Below, one piece after another: positions 9,008 to 17,526 of a stretch of 56,338 bases of DNA. Numbering within the stretch: the first letter of the stretch is position 1; each line of letters begins with the position of its first letter. The translations under genes were made by a program, and so were the position numbers. The DNA is from Butyrivibrio sp. AC2005 (GTDB lineage Bacteria; Bacillota; Clostridia; Lachnospirales; Lachnospiraceae): assembly GCF_000424145.1 (NCBI RefSeq), contig NZ_KE384143.1:6084-62421 (forward strand), written 5' to 3'. The notes under the pieces are model-generated. The model made no database searches and was not told the origin of the DNA. It saw only the letters and a program-made list of their open reading frames with translations.

Positions 9008-9337
9008 ATGCGGATGATAAAAAAGAAAAACACCAAAATGCATAGAAAAATAACACAGATGATTTGTCTGATGCTTGCTGTCTTTTTAGGTCTGCTTGTT
9101 ACAGCCAAAGCAGAAAGCCTGTCAGTTAAAGCAGAACAGGGAAAGGAGACAGACTTTGCTTCCGATTATGCTGCAATAGGTTATGACACCGAGGATGGTC
9201 TGGCATCAGCTGAAATTAACGCCCTTACACAAACTAAGGATGGGTATATTTGGGCCGGCGCTTATTCGGGTCTGTATAGGTATGATGGCTATAAGTTTGA
9301 ACAGGTGCAGCTTTCTTATGAGATGGAAGCTATATAA
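9008..9337 (+). pseudogene. Truncated N-terminus of a beta-propeller (Reg_prop) sensor protein
   Basis: About 109 aa remain: a hydrophobic signal/anchor segment followed by one propeller-like repeat (AEINALTQTKDGYIWAG, then GLYRYDGYKFE). This is the style of the extracellular domains of large two-component or GGDEF sensor proteins, which normally exceed 800 aa. The frame stops after one repeat. No clear SD precedes the candidate starts (TTG 9002, ATG 9008 or 9014). It ends 32 bp before the tRNA-Trp terminator, so a deletion or insertion event at the tRNA probably removed the rest. Confidence 0.7.
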
Positions 9338-9368
9338 ATTGATATGGCTATAAAGGTAATTGAAAAAC

Positions 9369-9409
9369 AAAAAGACTGAAATTCGATTCGCTCGAGTTTC
9401 AGTCTTTTT
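9369..9409 (-). terminator. Terminator of tRNA-Trp, possibly bidirectional
   Basis: A perfect 13-bp stem AAAAAGACTGAAA / TTTCAGTCTTTTT (9369-9381 and 9397-9409) has A/T tracts on both sides, so it could stop transcription in both directions. Confidence 0.9.
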
Positions 9410-9416
9410 AGCTAGC

Positions 9417-9487
9417 AGGGGAAGCAGGATTCGAACCCGCATGAACGGTTTTGGAGACCGCAATACTAGCCATTGTATGATTCCCCT
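9417..9487 (-). tRNA. tRNA-Trp (anticodon CCA)
   Basis: The 71-nt cloverleaf reads on the minus strand. The acceptor is AGGGGAA/TTCCCCT, the D-stem ATAC/GTAT, and the anticodon stem GCGGT/ACCGT with loop CTCCAAA giving CCA. The T-arm is GCGGG-TTCGAAT-CCTGC. No CCA tail is encoded. A promoter lies upstream and a terminator downstream, so it is a single-gene unit. Confidence 0.95.
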
Positions 9488-9520
9488 ATCCGTTGGTTCC
9501 TTGTGTCGCCAACGAATGAA

Positions 9521-9549
9521 ATTATAGCACAGAGAAAAAATAATGTAAA
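9521..9549 (-). promoter_or_regulatory. Sigma-A type promoter of tRNA-Trp
   Basis: On the minus strand TTTACA (9544-9549) and TATAAT (9521-9526) are 17 nt apart, about 34 bp upstream of the tRNA. Confidence 0.8.
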
Positions 9550-9611
9550 CAGTTTTTTTCAATAAAAACAAATAGTAAAATTCAAGAGTAAAAACAATAG
9601 GAAAATGCTGG

Positions 9612-9625
9612 AATAGTTAACTATT
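9612..9625. promoter_or_regulatory. Perfect 14-bp palindrome upstream of the GH13 gene
   Basis: AATAGTTAACTATT is fully self-complementary and lies 33 bp before the GH13 start, near the likely promoter. It is a candidate operator for an unknown dimeric regulator. Confidence 0.4.
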
Positions 9626-9657
9626 ATATACAATATGTATGTGGATCCGGAGGAGTT

Positions 9658-11283
9658 ATGAAAAAGAGATTACTGGCTGTACTTTTGACGGGAATGTCTT
9701 TGCTTTCCGCAATGACAGGCTGTGGAAAGCAGAAAACAGAAATGGTTGATGATGCTTACAGGACAACCTATGAGATATTTGTCTATTCTTTTTGTGACAG
9801 TGATGGCGACGGAATAGGCGATCTTCAAGGCGTTATTGATAAGCTGGATTATATAAATGATGGAAATGACAAGACAGATGATGATCTTGGCTGCACTCAG
9901 ATTTGGCTGATGCCGATTTGCCCCTCTACAACCTACCATAAATATGACGTAATTAATTACTGTGATGTTGACGCGGAGTATGGGACGATTGACGATTATA
10001 AAAGGCTTGTAGAAGAAGCACATAAGCGTGGAATCCGTGTGATTAATGATACGGTAATTAATCATTCGTCTTCACAACATCCATGGTTTATAGAGGCAAC
10101 CGAGTATTTACGAAATCTTCCGGACGGCAAAGAACCCAGTTCTGAGGAATGCCCATATTTTGACTATTATCATTTTTCAAAAGAACCAGGTACAGGATAT
10201 GAAAAGATATCAGGTACAGATTGGTACTACGAGTGTCAGTTTTGGTCAGAGATGCCGGACTTGAATCTGGATAATGAAGAAGTGCAGAAGGAGTTTGCTG
10301 ATATGGCACAGTTCTGGATTGATCTTGGGTGCGACGGATTCAGAATGGATGCTGTGACACAGTTTACAACAGATAATATTTCGGCAAGTACGGAAGAACT
10401 GTCAAAATTTGTTGATGCGGTAAAAGCCATCAAGCCGGATGCATATATTGTTGGAGAGGCATGGACTGCGTCAGGAGGTTATGCGAAGTACTATGAGAGC
10501 GGGATAGATTCTCTTTTTGATTTCGATTTTTCAGGTAGTGAGGGCATAATCGCAAAGTGCTCAAAGGGAAAGGCCTCTCCTGTAAGATATGTTCAGGCAC
10601 AGATAGATGAGGATGAGTTATATTCTTCTTATAATGAAAATTATATAAATGCACCATTCTATACTAATCATGATATGGCAAGAAGTGCAGGTTATTACAC
10701 AGGTAAAAAGGCAAAAAATGGTGTAAAGTTCTCTGGCGCGCTGAATCTTCTTATGAGTGGAAATGCTTTCATATATTATGGCGAGGAGCTGGGCATGAAG
10801 GGTTCCGGTAAGGATGAGAATAAGCGCGAGCCTATGCAATGGGATGCTGAAGGCACTGCAGGTATGACAAAGGGACCTGATGGAATGGACAAACTGGATA
10901 TGTCCTATGGAACCTACGAAGAGCAGAAGAGTGATCCGGATTCTGTTTATAATTATTATAAGAAAGCAATCCATATTAGAAATGAATTTCCTGCAATAGC
11001 CAGAGGAAAATGCACGATATTAGAGGAACTTTCCGGAGACAGAAACGTTGTCTGGATAAAGGACGCTGCAGATAAGGTTCCGGAAGGAACTAAAGGTGCA
11101 AAGGTGCTTATTGCACTTAATAACGGGAATGAGTCAGTGGAGATTGACCTTAGTAAAGCTGCGGGTGCGGATACCTACAGAACCCTTGGGGCATCTCTCT
11201 CCACAACCGAAGAGGAGGCATCACTTGATGGTGATATTCTTACAGTTCCGTCATTTGGAATAGCGATAATAACTTGCGAATAA
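9658..11283 (+). CDS. GH13 alpha-amylase-family lipoprotein
   Basis: It has 541 aa with an N-terminal signal and lipobox-like AMTGC (Cys22), so it is probably tethered outside the membrane. The GH13 barrel is complete. The first conserved region is around residue 130 (RVINDTVINHSS), the nucleophile is Asp231 in DGFRMDAV, the acid/base Glu267 in VGEAW, and the third carboxylate Asp338 in YTNHDMA. A C-terminal beta domain follows. The DSDGDGIGDLQG loop near residue 48 is a calcium-binding-like segment of the oligo-1,6-glucosidase/alpha-amylase/neopullulanase neighbourhood. Exact substrate cannot be given. The SD GGAGG lies just upstream. Confidence 0.92.
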   Translation: MKKRLLAVLLTGMSLLSAMTGCGKQKTEMVDDAYRTTYEIFVYSFCDSDGDGIGDLQGVIDKLDYINDGNDKTDDDLGCTQIWLMPICPSTTYHKYDVINYCDVDAEYGTIDDYKRLVEEAHKRGIRVINDTVINHSSSQHPWFIEATEYLRNLPDGKEPSSEECPYFDYYHFSKEPGTGYEKISGTDWYYECQFWSEMPDLNLDNEEVQKEFADMAQFWIDLGCDGFRMDAVTQFTTDNISASTEELSKFVDAVKAIKPDAYIVGEAWTASGGYAKYYESGIDSLFDFDFSGSEGIIAKCSKGKASPVRYVQAQIDEDELYSSYNENYINAPFYTNHDMARSAGYYTGKKAKNGVKFSGALNLLMSGNAFIYYGEELGMKGSGKDENKREPMQWDAEGTAGMTKGPDGMDKLDMSYGTYEEQKSDPDSVYNYYKKAIHIRNEFPAIARGKCTILEELSGDRNVVWIKDAADKVPEGTKGAKVLIALNNGNESVEIDLSKAAGADTYRTLGASLSTTEEEASLDGDILTVPSFGIAIITCE

Positions 11284-11309
11284 TAGAACAATAATATGAT
11301 TGCTCAAAC

Positions 11310-11346
11310 AAAAAAAGAAGATGATTTACAATCAACTTCTTTTTTT
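11310..11346. terminator. Bidirectional terminator between GH13 and VanZ genes
   Basis: An 11-bp stem AAAAAAAGAAG / CTTCTTTTTTT serves both convergent genes. Its right arm encodes the Lys-rich tail of the VanZ protein. Confidence 0.85.
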
Positions 11347-11886
11347 ATTTTTCTTTTTAGACTTGTAAGCTAACGGCCTGAATATTGTCATTCGCCCTGT
11401 CCAGCCAAGTATTCTGGTTATGATTATACCAACCAATACGCCGCAGCTGTCAATCAAAACGTCTTTTTTCTGAGGCGATCTGCCTGAGATAAAGGACTGG
11501 TGATACTCATCGAGACATGCGTAACCGACGCAGATTATCCCGGCCACAATAACCAGGGGGAATCCTCTTAGTCCGTAGACGTAGAGTGGAAAGGCTACGC
11601 TTATGGCAAGCAGCAGGTACTCTGTAAAGTGAGCAAGCTTTCTTATATAAAATTGGTAGAATACACTAAGCTCAGATATATGATCGTTGGACCAGCCCTT
11701 GTCCAGCACATCATTGGTTACAGTAAGAACCTCAACGCCCACTCTGTAGCTTAAATCTGAACTGGTATCGGCGTCCTGTCCTGAAAAACCAAAAATCAGA
11801 CACATCATAAAAATTGCAGGAACAAAGGACATGGGTTTTAAAACGAATCTCAATGTCTGCTTTATATAAAGAAGAAAATATTTCAT
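11332..11886 (-). CDS. VanZ-family membrane protein
   Basis: It has 184 aa with about four to five hydrophobic segments and the VanZ signature around CLDEYHQSFISGR, followed by a conserved Asp and a glycine-rich last helix. VanZ gives low-level teicoplanin resistance in the vanA cluster, but most homologues have no known job. The frame extends to 11958. The ATG at 11884-11886 is preferred because GGAGAT sits 7 nt before it. It ends in a basic KKKNKKRS tail within the terminator. A second VanZ domain occurs at 52308. Confidence 0.85.
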   Translation of the reverse strand: MKYFLLYIKQTLRFVLKPMSFVPAIFMMCLIFGFSGQDADTSSDLSYRVGVEVLTVTNDVLDKGWSNDHISELSVFYQFYIRKLAHFTEYLLLAISVAFPLYVYGLRGFPLVIVAGIICVGYACLDEYHQSFISGRSPQKKDVLIDSCGVLVGIIITRILGWTGRMTIFRPLAYKSKKKNKKRS

Positions 11887-12020
11887 ATAAATCTCCAATG
11901 TATACAAATGTATTAGCAACAAGTATAACTCAAAAACATTAATTGAACAAATTGCCATATATACTTTTTATCTGCTTATGTTATAATTCTCTGAGATAAT
12001 GAATGCGAGGGGGCAGTCAT

Positions 12021-12488
12021 ATGTTTGAAGGAAAAGACGGCGAAAACAGTGTAGAGGATATTATTTCCCGATATAAAGATGATGTGGCCAGTCTGGCACC
12101 TTACATTCCATGGCTTAAGGAACATACTAAGCAGCAGGTTGCAGAGAGCTACTCAAACAGTGAGTTATCCAACTCAATGCCATTTCCTGTTTATGATTCT
12201 ACATTACTCAGTTTTGTAAAACAGGCACAACAGACAGGGATGATGAACCGGAATTATACATATGTATATACCAGGAATCACATCGCTAATTACAAGGATG
12301 AGCTTGAGTTTATAAGTGATGCTGAGATCATGAATATGGATGATCTTGCGGGAATTCTTTCCAAATACATACTTGAAGGACAGACTAAGGGAACCGTCTG
12401 GGCTGAAGGTGTTTACACCGGAGTCCTTTATCAGCTCATTTATAAGATGGATGATCTGATTCATTTCTGGGGAACCTTGTCTTATTAG
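12021..12488 (+). CDS. Conserved-looking protein of unknown function
   Basis: It has 155 aa, is soluble, and has no signal peptide or membrane segment. I do not recognise the family. The sequence is mixed helical with many acidic residues and several aromatic residues (NYTYVYTRNHIANYKDELEF). The frame could begin at 12003, but GAGGGGG followed by ATG at 12021 with good spacing decides the start. It precedes a TetR gene by about 100 bp and may be transcribed with it. Confidence 0.7.
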   Translation: MFEGKDGENSVEDIISRYKDDVASLAPYIPWLKEHTKQQVAESYSNSELSNSMPFPVYDSTLLSFVKQAQQTGMMNRNYTYVYTRNHIANYKDELEFISDAEIMNMDDLAGILSKYILEGQTKGTVWAEGVYTGVLYQLIYKMDDLIHFWGTLSY

Positions 12489-12585
12489 GAAGCACAAATG
12501 GACAGAGTCAGTATTTATAATAATGCAGGAATTTATGTTTGCCTGATTGACTCGGTACTAAATACATTTTCTGGAGATTTTTAGA

Positions 12586-13176
12586 ATGGGTGAGAAGTCT
12601 GCTCAGAAAAGAAAATACATTCTGGAAAAGGCCCGCGAGGTTTTTGCAGAAAAGGGATTTAAAAATGTCACCATGAAGGATGTCGTTGAGGCTTGTGACA
12701 TCAGTCGTGGGGGGCTTTATCTCTATTTTTCATCCACTGAAGAGATTTTTCTTGCTGTATTATCCGATGAATCTGAAGATGATGAGGATGAAGCCGTAAT
12801 CAAGGCTCTTAATAATGACGCTACTGCCGGCGATATGCTGGCTCTTTTCTTGAAGGAGCAGAAGAAAGAGATTCTTCGTAAGAAGAATAGTCTTGTTATT
12901 GCTTCCTATGAATATTTCGCTAATAAGGATATGCCGGTTCAGGATAATCCTCTGCGTAAGCAGTTCGACGCAGGAGTTCAGATAGTTCAGACTTTAATTG
13001 AAAATGGTGTACGCTCAGGTGAATTTACCTGTGCTGATCCGTACGGATGTGCCCGCAACCTTATGTATGTGGTTGAGGGTCTTAAAGTATCCGCTAAAAC
13101 TATTGGTGTTAGTGAGGCCGCGGTTGACCGCGAATTACTATATATATTGGAGGGCTTAGTGCCCGCAGATAATTAA
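12586..13176 (+). CDS. TetR/AcrR-family transcriptional regulator
   Basis: It has 196 aa. The N-terminal TetR HTH is clear: ILEKAREVFAEKGFKNVTMK, then VVEACDISRGGLYLYFSS, ending in the GLYLYF block that contacts DNA. The C-terminal ligand-binding half is helical and diverged, so the inducer cannot be guessed. No efflux pump is adjacent. A hairpin terminator follows. Confidence 0.92.
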   Translation: MGEKSAQKRKYILEKAREVFAEKGFKNVTMKDVVEACDISRGGLYLYFSSTEEIFLAVLSDESEDDEDEAVIKALNNDATAGDMLALFLKEQKKEILRKKNSLVIASYEYFANKDMPVQDNPLRKQFDAGVQIVQTLIENGVRSGEFTCADPYGCARNLMYVVEGLKVSAKTIGVSEAAVDRELLYILEGLVPADN

Positions 13177-13205
13177 TCAGTGTTTTTTGACACTGATTTT
13201 TTGAT
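13176..13205 (+). terminator. Terminator after the TetR gene
   Basis: The stem ATCAGTGT / ACACTGAT (13176-13183, 13190-13197) is followed by TTTTTT. The stem overlaps the last base of the stop codon. Confidence 0.85.
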
Positions 13206-13259
13206 GTAAAAAGTGTTTTTTTGAAACTGTTATTTGTTAAAAATAATCTTCTTTTCCAC

Positions 13260-13305
13260 CCTTCCCCCTGGGGGGAAGGTGTCAGCGAAGCTGACGGATG
13301 AGGGG
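13260..13305 (+). repeat. Two-hairpin interspersed repeat, copy A (5' leader of purL)
   Basis: Hairpin 1 is CCTTCCCC / GGGGAAGG, then TG, then hairpin 2 GTCAGC-GAA-GCTGAC, then CGGATGAGGGG. It ends 31 bp before the purL start, so it should lie in the purL leader RNA. Confidence 0.9.
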
Positions 13306-13336
13306 ATGATATTTATAAATGTTCAGGAGGAGATTT

Positions 13337-16300
13337 ATGAGCACAGTCAGACGAGTCTATGTTGAAAAGAAGGCACCTTACGCAGGAAAAGCTAAGGAGC
13401 TTCGCAAGGAGATCAAGAGCTATCTTGGGATCAGGAGTGTGACCAAGGTCAGAGAATTTATTCGCTACGATGTGGAGAATATTTCTGATGAGGTATTTGA
13501 GAAAGCCTGCACTACAGTTTTTTCAGAACCACCCGTTGATATCTTATATCATGAAAAGATTGAGATACCTGAAGACGCAAAAGTATTTAGCGTAGAGGCC
13601 CTTCCGGGACAGTTTGACCAGAGAGCTGATTCCGCGGTTCAGTGTGTAAGATTTATAAAGGGTGATGAGGAACCTGTAATTCGCACAGCAGTGACCTATA
13701 TGCTGATGGGGGATATTACTGACGAGGAACTCTTAAAAATTGAAGAGTATGTCATGAACCCTGTTGATTCAAGAATTGCTGATGAGGAAAAGCCTGAGAC
13801 ACTTGTTGACAATTTTGAAGAGCCTGCAGATGTAAAGATTCTGGATGGCTTCAAGGATATGGCAGAGGATGAGCTTAAAAAGCTTTACGAGTCCTTTGGC
13901 CTTGCCATGACCTTTAATGATTTCAAATGGATTCAGCAGTATTTCCACGATGATGAGAAGCGCGATCCTTCCATGACAGAAATCCGCGTACTTGATACAT
14001 ACTGGTCCGATCACTGCCGTCATACAACCTTTGGCACAGAGCTTAAGAATGTGAGCTTCGGTGAAGGCTTTTATGCTGCACCTATCAAGGCTTCTTATGA
14101 CAAGTACTTAAGCGCAAGAGAGGATGTTTACGCTGATCCTAAGAAACGCGAGGAGAAATTCATATCTCTTATGGACATTGCTCTTATGGGTATGAAGAAG
14201 CTTAAGAAAGACGGTAAGCTTACAGACATGGAAGAGTCTGAGGAAAATAATGCATGTACAGTAGTAGTTCCGGTGGATGTTGATTATGGTAACGGGCCTG
14301 TTACAGAGAACTGGCTTGTATTTTTCAAAAATGAGACTCACAACCATCCGACAGAGATTGAACCCTTCGGTGGTGCTGCAACATGTCTTGGTGGTGCGAT
14401 AAGAGATCCTCTTTCAGGAAGAGGTTATGTATATCAGGCAATGCGCGTAACAGGTGCAGCTGATCCTACGGTTCCTGTTGCTGATACTCTTAAGGGTAAG
14501 CTTTCACAGAAAAAGCTTGTCAGAGGTGCTGCATCCGGTTACTCAAGCTATGGTAACCAGATCGGTCTTGCGACAGGTTATGTAAAGGAAGTTTATCATC
14601 CCGATTATGCAGCTAAGCGTATGGAAATCGGTGCAGTTATGGGTGCTGCTCCGCAGGAGCATGTAATCAGAGAGAGCTCTGACCCGGGAGATATCATTGT
14701 GCTTCTTGGCGGACGTACAGGACGTGATGGCTGCGGCGGTGCAACAGGCTCATCCAAGGCTCACACAGCAGATTCAATTCTTACCTGCGGTGCCGAAGTT
14801 CAGAAGGGTAATGCGCCTACAGAGCGTAAATTGCAGAGACTTTTCAGAAGACCTGAGGTTTCAGAGCTTATAAAGAAGTGTAACGACTTTGGAGCAGGCG
14901 GTGTATCCGTTGCAATAGGTGAGCTTGCAGATGGTCTTGATGTTGATCTTGATAAGGTTCCGAAGAAGTATGCAGGTCTTGATGGAACTGAGCTTGCAAT
15001 CTCCGAATCACAGGAGAGAATGGCAGTAGTTGTTGATCCTTCTCAGGTAGATAAGTTCCTTGAGTATGCAGCAGAGGAAAACCTCGAGGCTGTCAAGGTT
15101 GCGGTAGTAACTGAGGAGCCAAGACTTGTCCTTAAGTGGAGAGGTAAAAAAATCGTAGATATCAAGCGCTCCTTCCTTGATACAAACGGTGCTCATCAGG
15201 AGACAGAGGTTGAGGTTCAGATTCCTGTTGCAGAGGATAACTATTTTGACAAGTATGCCTGCAAGGCAGCAGGAGAAGCTCTTAAGAATAACGATATAAA
15301 GACTGCATGGCTTTCAGAGATGGAAGACCTCAATGTCTGCTCACAGAAGGGCCTTGTTGAGATGTTCGATTCATCAATCGGTGCAGGCACAGTAACAATG
15401 CCTTTTGGTGGAAAATATCAGCTCACTGAGACACAGGCAATGATCGCTAAGCTTCCTGTTCTTGGTGGTAAGACAGATACAGTGACAATGATGGCTTACG
15501 GTTTTGATCCGTACCTTTCATCATGGAGTCCGTACCACGGAGCTGCTTATGCAGTTACAGAGTCTGTTGCAAGGATTGTTGCTACAGGTGGTGATTATAA
15601 AAAGCTTCATCTCACTTTCCAGGAGTATTTCCAGAGAATGACAGCTGACAAGACAAGATGGAGTCAGCCGCTTACAGCACTCCTTGGATCCTTCGAGGCT
15701 CAGCTCAGATTCGGTATTGCTTCAATAGGTGGTAAGGATTCAATGTCAGGCTCCTTCTTCTACGAGGGTGATGAGAAGAGAGCATCAGGAGAAATTAACG
15801 TTCCTCCGACACTTGTATCCTTTGCAGTTGATGTGGCAAAGCAGAAGGATGTCATCACTCCTGAGCTTAAGAATGCAGGAGATATGCTCATTGAGCTTCC
15901 GATTGACAGAGATCAGTATGGCCTTCCTGATTATGAAAAGGTAATGGCACGCTATGATGAAATTCACGATCTCATGCAGAAAGGATATGTAGTTGCTGCC
16001 TATGCAATTGACTGCTACGGTGTTGCAGCTGCTATAAGCCGAATGGCATTTGGTAATGGCTTTGGTGTGAAGATTGCAGGCTGTGTTAAGCACGAGGATC
16101 TTTTTACAAACAGAATCGGAAATATCCTTGTGGAGGTTCCTGCAGATAAGGCAGGAGATGTCCTTGCATTAAGAGAAGCAAGAGAAATCGGTGTTGTTAC
16201 AGACGATAAGAAGTTTACCATCGGTGATGTGGTTATTTCAGAAGAGGAAGCGCTTGAAAACTGGAAGAATAAGCTTGAAAAGGTATTCCCTTCAGTAGCA

Positions 16301-17212
16301 CCGGTTTCCGAGGAAGATACTGAGAGTGCTGATAAGAAGAGCATCTTCGAGGATGGAGCATTAACAAAAGAATATAAAACTTCTGATATATATGTTTGCA
16401 AAAACAAAACAGCAAAGCCCACAGTTTTCATTCCTGTATTCCCCGGAAGTAACTGTGAGTATGATTCAGCACAGGCATTCCAGAGAGCCGGCGCTGATAC
16501 TATAGTAAAAATCTTCAGAAACAGAAATGCACAGGATATCGTGGAGTCTGTTGCTGAGTTCAAGAAGGCAATCGAGCAGGCACAGATTATCATGTTCCCC
16601 GGTGGATTCTCAGCGGGTGATGAGCCTGACGGAAGTGCCAAGTTCTTTGCAACTGCTTTCCAGAACGAGAGTATCAAGGAAGCAGTAAATGACCTTCTTC
16701 AGAACAGAGATGGTCTTGCACTTGGAATCTGTAATGGTTTCCAGGCTATGATAAAGCTTGGTCTTGTTCCTAACGGACAGATTACCGGACAGAATCCCGA
16801 GAGCCCGACCCTTACCTTCAATACTATAGGTCGTCATATTTCAACTATGGCATACCTTAGAGTTGTAAGTAACAAGTCACCCTGGATGCAGGGCGCTGAG
16901 GTCGGCGGTGTATATGTAAATCCCGCATCACACGGAGAGGGACGTTTCGTAGCACCTACAGATGTTCTTAAGAATCTCTTTGAGAACGGACAGATTGCAA
17001 CACAGTACTGTGATCCTGAAGGACAGGTACATCTTGATAATCTTTGGAACATCAACGGTTCCTACATGGCAGTTGAGGGTATCACATCACCTGACGGACG
17101 CTGCCTTGGTAAGATGTGTCACTCAGAGAGAAGAGGAGACGGCGTAGCTGTTAACATCTTTGGCGAGCAGGATATGAAGATATTTGAGAGTGGAGTTAGA
17201 TACTTCAGCTAA
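13337..17212 (+). CDS. purL: Phosphoribosylformylglycinamidine synthase, single-chain PurL
   Basis: It makes FGAM from FGAR, glutamine and ATP in purine synthesis. At ~1291 aa it is the large fused form. The synthetase half contains FFKNETHNHPTEIEPFGGAATCLGG, given here as NETHNHPTEIEP then GGAATCLGG, plus GRDGCGGATGSS. The C-terminal glutaminase domain has PGGFSAGDEPDGSAKF, the nucleophile Cys in LGICNGFQ, and HGEGRF. The upstream ATG at 13319 overlaps the SD: AGGAGGAGA lies between it and the ATG at 13337, which is therefore the start. It is flanked by two-hairpin repeats on both sides. Confidence 0.96.
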   Translation: MSTVRRVYVEKKAPYAGKAKELRKEIKSYLGIRSVTKVREFIRYDVENISDEVFEKACTTVFSEPPVDILYHEKIEIPEDAKVFSVEALPGQFDQRADSAVQCVRFIKGDEEPVIRTAVTYMLMGDITDEELLKIEEYVMNPVDSRIADEEKPETLVDNFEEPADVKILDGFKDMAEDELKKLYESFGLAMTFNDFKWIQQYFHDDEKRDPSMTEIRVLDTYWSDHCRHTTFGTELKNVSFGEGFYAAPIKASYDKYLSAREDVYADPKKREEKFISLMDIALMGMKKLKKDGKLTDMEESEENNACTVVVPVDVDYGNGPVTENWLVFFKNETHNHPTEIEPFGGAATCLGGAIRDPLSGRGYVYQAMRVTGAADPTVPVADTLKGKLSQKKLVRGAASGYSSYGNQIGLATGYVKEVYHPDYAAKRMEIGAVMGAAPQEHVIRESSDPGDIIVLLGGRTGRDGCGGATGSSKAHTADSILTCGAEVQKGNAPTERKLQRLFRRPEVSELIKKCNDFGAGGVSVAIGELADGLDVDLDKVPKKYAGLDGTELAISESQERMAVVVDPSQVDKFLEYAAEENLEAVKVAVVTEEPRLVLKWRGKKIVDIKRSFLDTNGAHQETEVEVQIPVAEDNYFDKYACKAAGEALKNNDIKTAWLSEMEDLNVCSQKGLVEMFDSSIGAGTVTMPFGGKYQLTETQAMIAKLPVLGGKTDTVTMMAYGFDPYLSSWSPYHGAAYAVTESVARIVATGGDYKKLHLTFQEYFQRMTADKTRWSQPLTALLGSFEAQLRFGIASIGGKDSMSGSFFYEGDEKRASGEINVPPTLVSFAVDVAKQKDVITPELKNAGDMLIELPIDRDQYGLPDYEKVMARYDEIHDLMQKGYVVAAYAIDCYGVAAAISRMAFGNGFGVKIAGCVKHEDLFTNRIGNILVEVPADKAGDVLALREAREIGVVTDDKKFTIGDVVISEEEALENWKNKLEKVFPSVAPVSEEDTESADKKSIFEDGALTKEYKTSDIYVCKNKTAKPTVFIPVFPGSNCEYDSAQAFQRAGADTIVKIFRNRNAQDIVESVAEFKKAIEQAQIIMFPGGFSAGDEPDGSAKFFATAFQNESIKEAVNDLLQNRDGLALGICNGFQAMIKLGLVPNGQITGQNPESPTLTFNTIGRHISTMAYLRVVSNKSPWMQGAEVGGVYVNPASHGEGRFVAPTDVLKNLFENGQIATQYCDPEGQVHLDNLWNINGSYMAVEGITSPDGRCLGKMCHSERRGDGVAVNIFGEQDMKIFESGVRYFS

Positions 17213-17260
17213 CCCCTCATCCGTCAGACTTCGTCTGACACCTTCCCCCCCTAGGGGAAG
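17213..17260 (-). repeat. Two-hairpin interspersed repeat, copy B (downstream of purL)
   Basis: This is the same element in reverse orientation, starting directly after the purL stop codon. Read on the minus strand, hairpin 2 is GTCAGAC-GAA-GTCTGAC (7 bp). The stem differs from copy A but pairs perfectly. Confidence 0.9.
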
Positions 17261-17267
17261 GCATAAA

Positions 17268-17471
17268 CAAACTTCAAAACCTTCTTTAGAGGGCAATTAA
17301 GAAGCAAACCTCAAAGCCTTCTTTAGAGGGCAATTAAGAAGCAAACTTCAAAACCTTCTTTAGAGGGCAATTAAGAAGCAAACTTCAAAACCTTCTATAG
17401 AGGGCAATTAAGAAGTAAACTTCAAAACCTTCTTTAGAGGGCAATTAAGAAGCAAACTTCAAAACCTTCCC
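17268..17471. repeat. 37-bp tandem repeat array, five full units plus a partial
   Basis: Unit starts are 17268, 17305, 17342, 17379 and 17416, with a partial unit at 17453 that merges into copy C of the two-hairpin repeat. Each unit contains AAACTTCAAAACC followed by CTTCTTTAGAGGGCAATT and a closing AAGAAG, giving a short CTTCTT/AAGAAG stem. Units differ by one to three bases. There are no spacers, so it is not a CRISPR. Confidence 0.95.
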
Positions 17472-17508
17472 CTTGGGGGGAAGGTGGCACGAAGTGCCGG
17501 ATGAGGGG
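17465..17508 (+). repeat. Two-hairpin interspersed repeat, copy C (5' leader of carA)
   Basis: Hairpin 1 is CCTTCCCC / GGGGAAGG and hairpin 2 is GGCAC-GAA-GTGCC, then GGATGAGGGG. It ends 18 bp before the carA start. Confidence 0.9.
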
Positions 17509-17526
17509 AAAATACAGGAGGAGCGA

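Noticed and set aside
17268..17471. Repeat array with a CRISPR-like unit length of 37 bp
   Set aside because: Units are directly adjacent without spacers and no cas gene is nearby.
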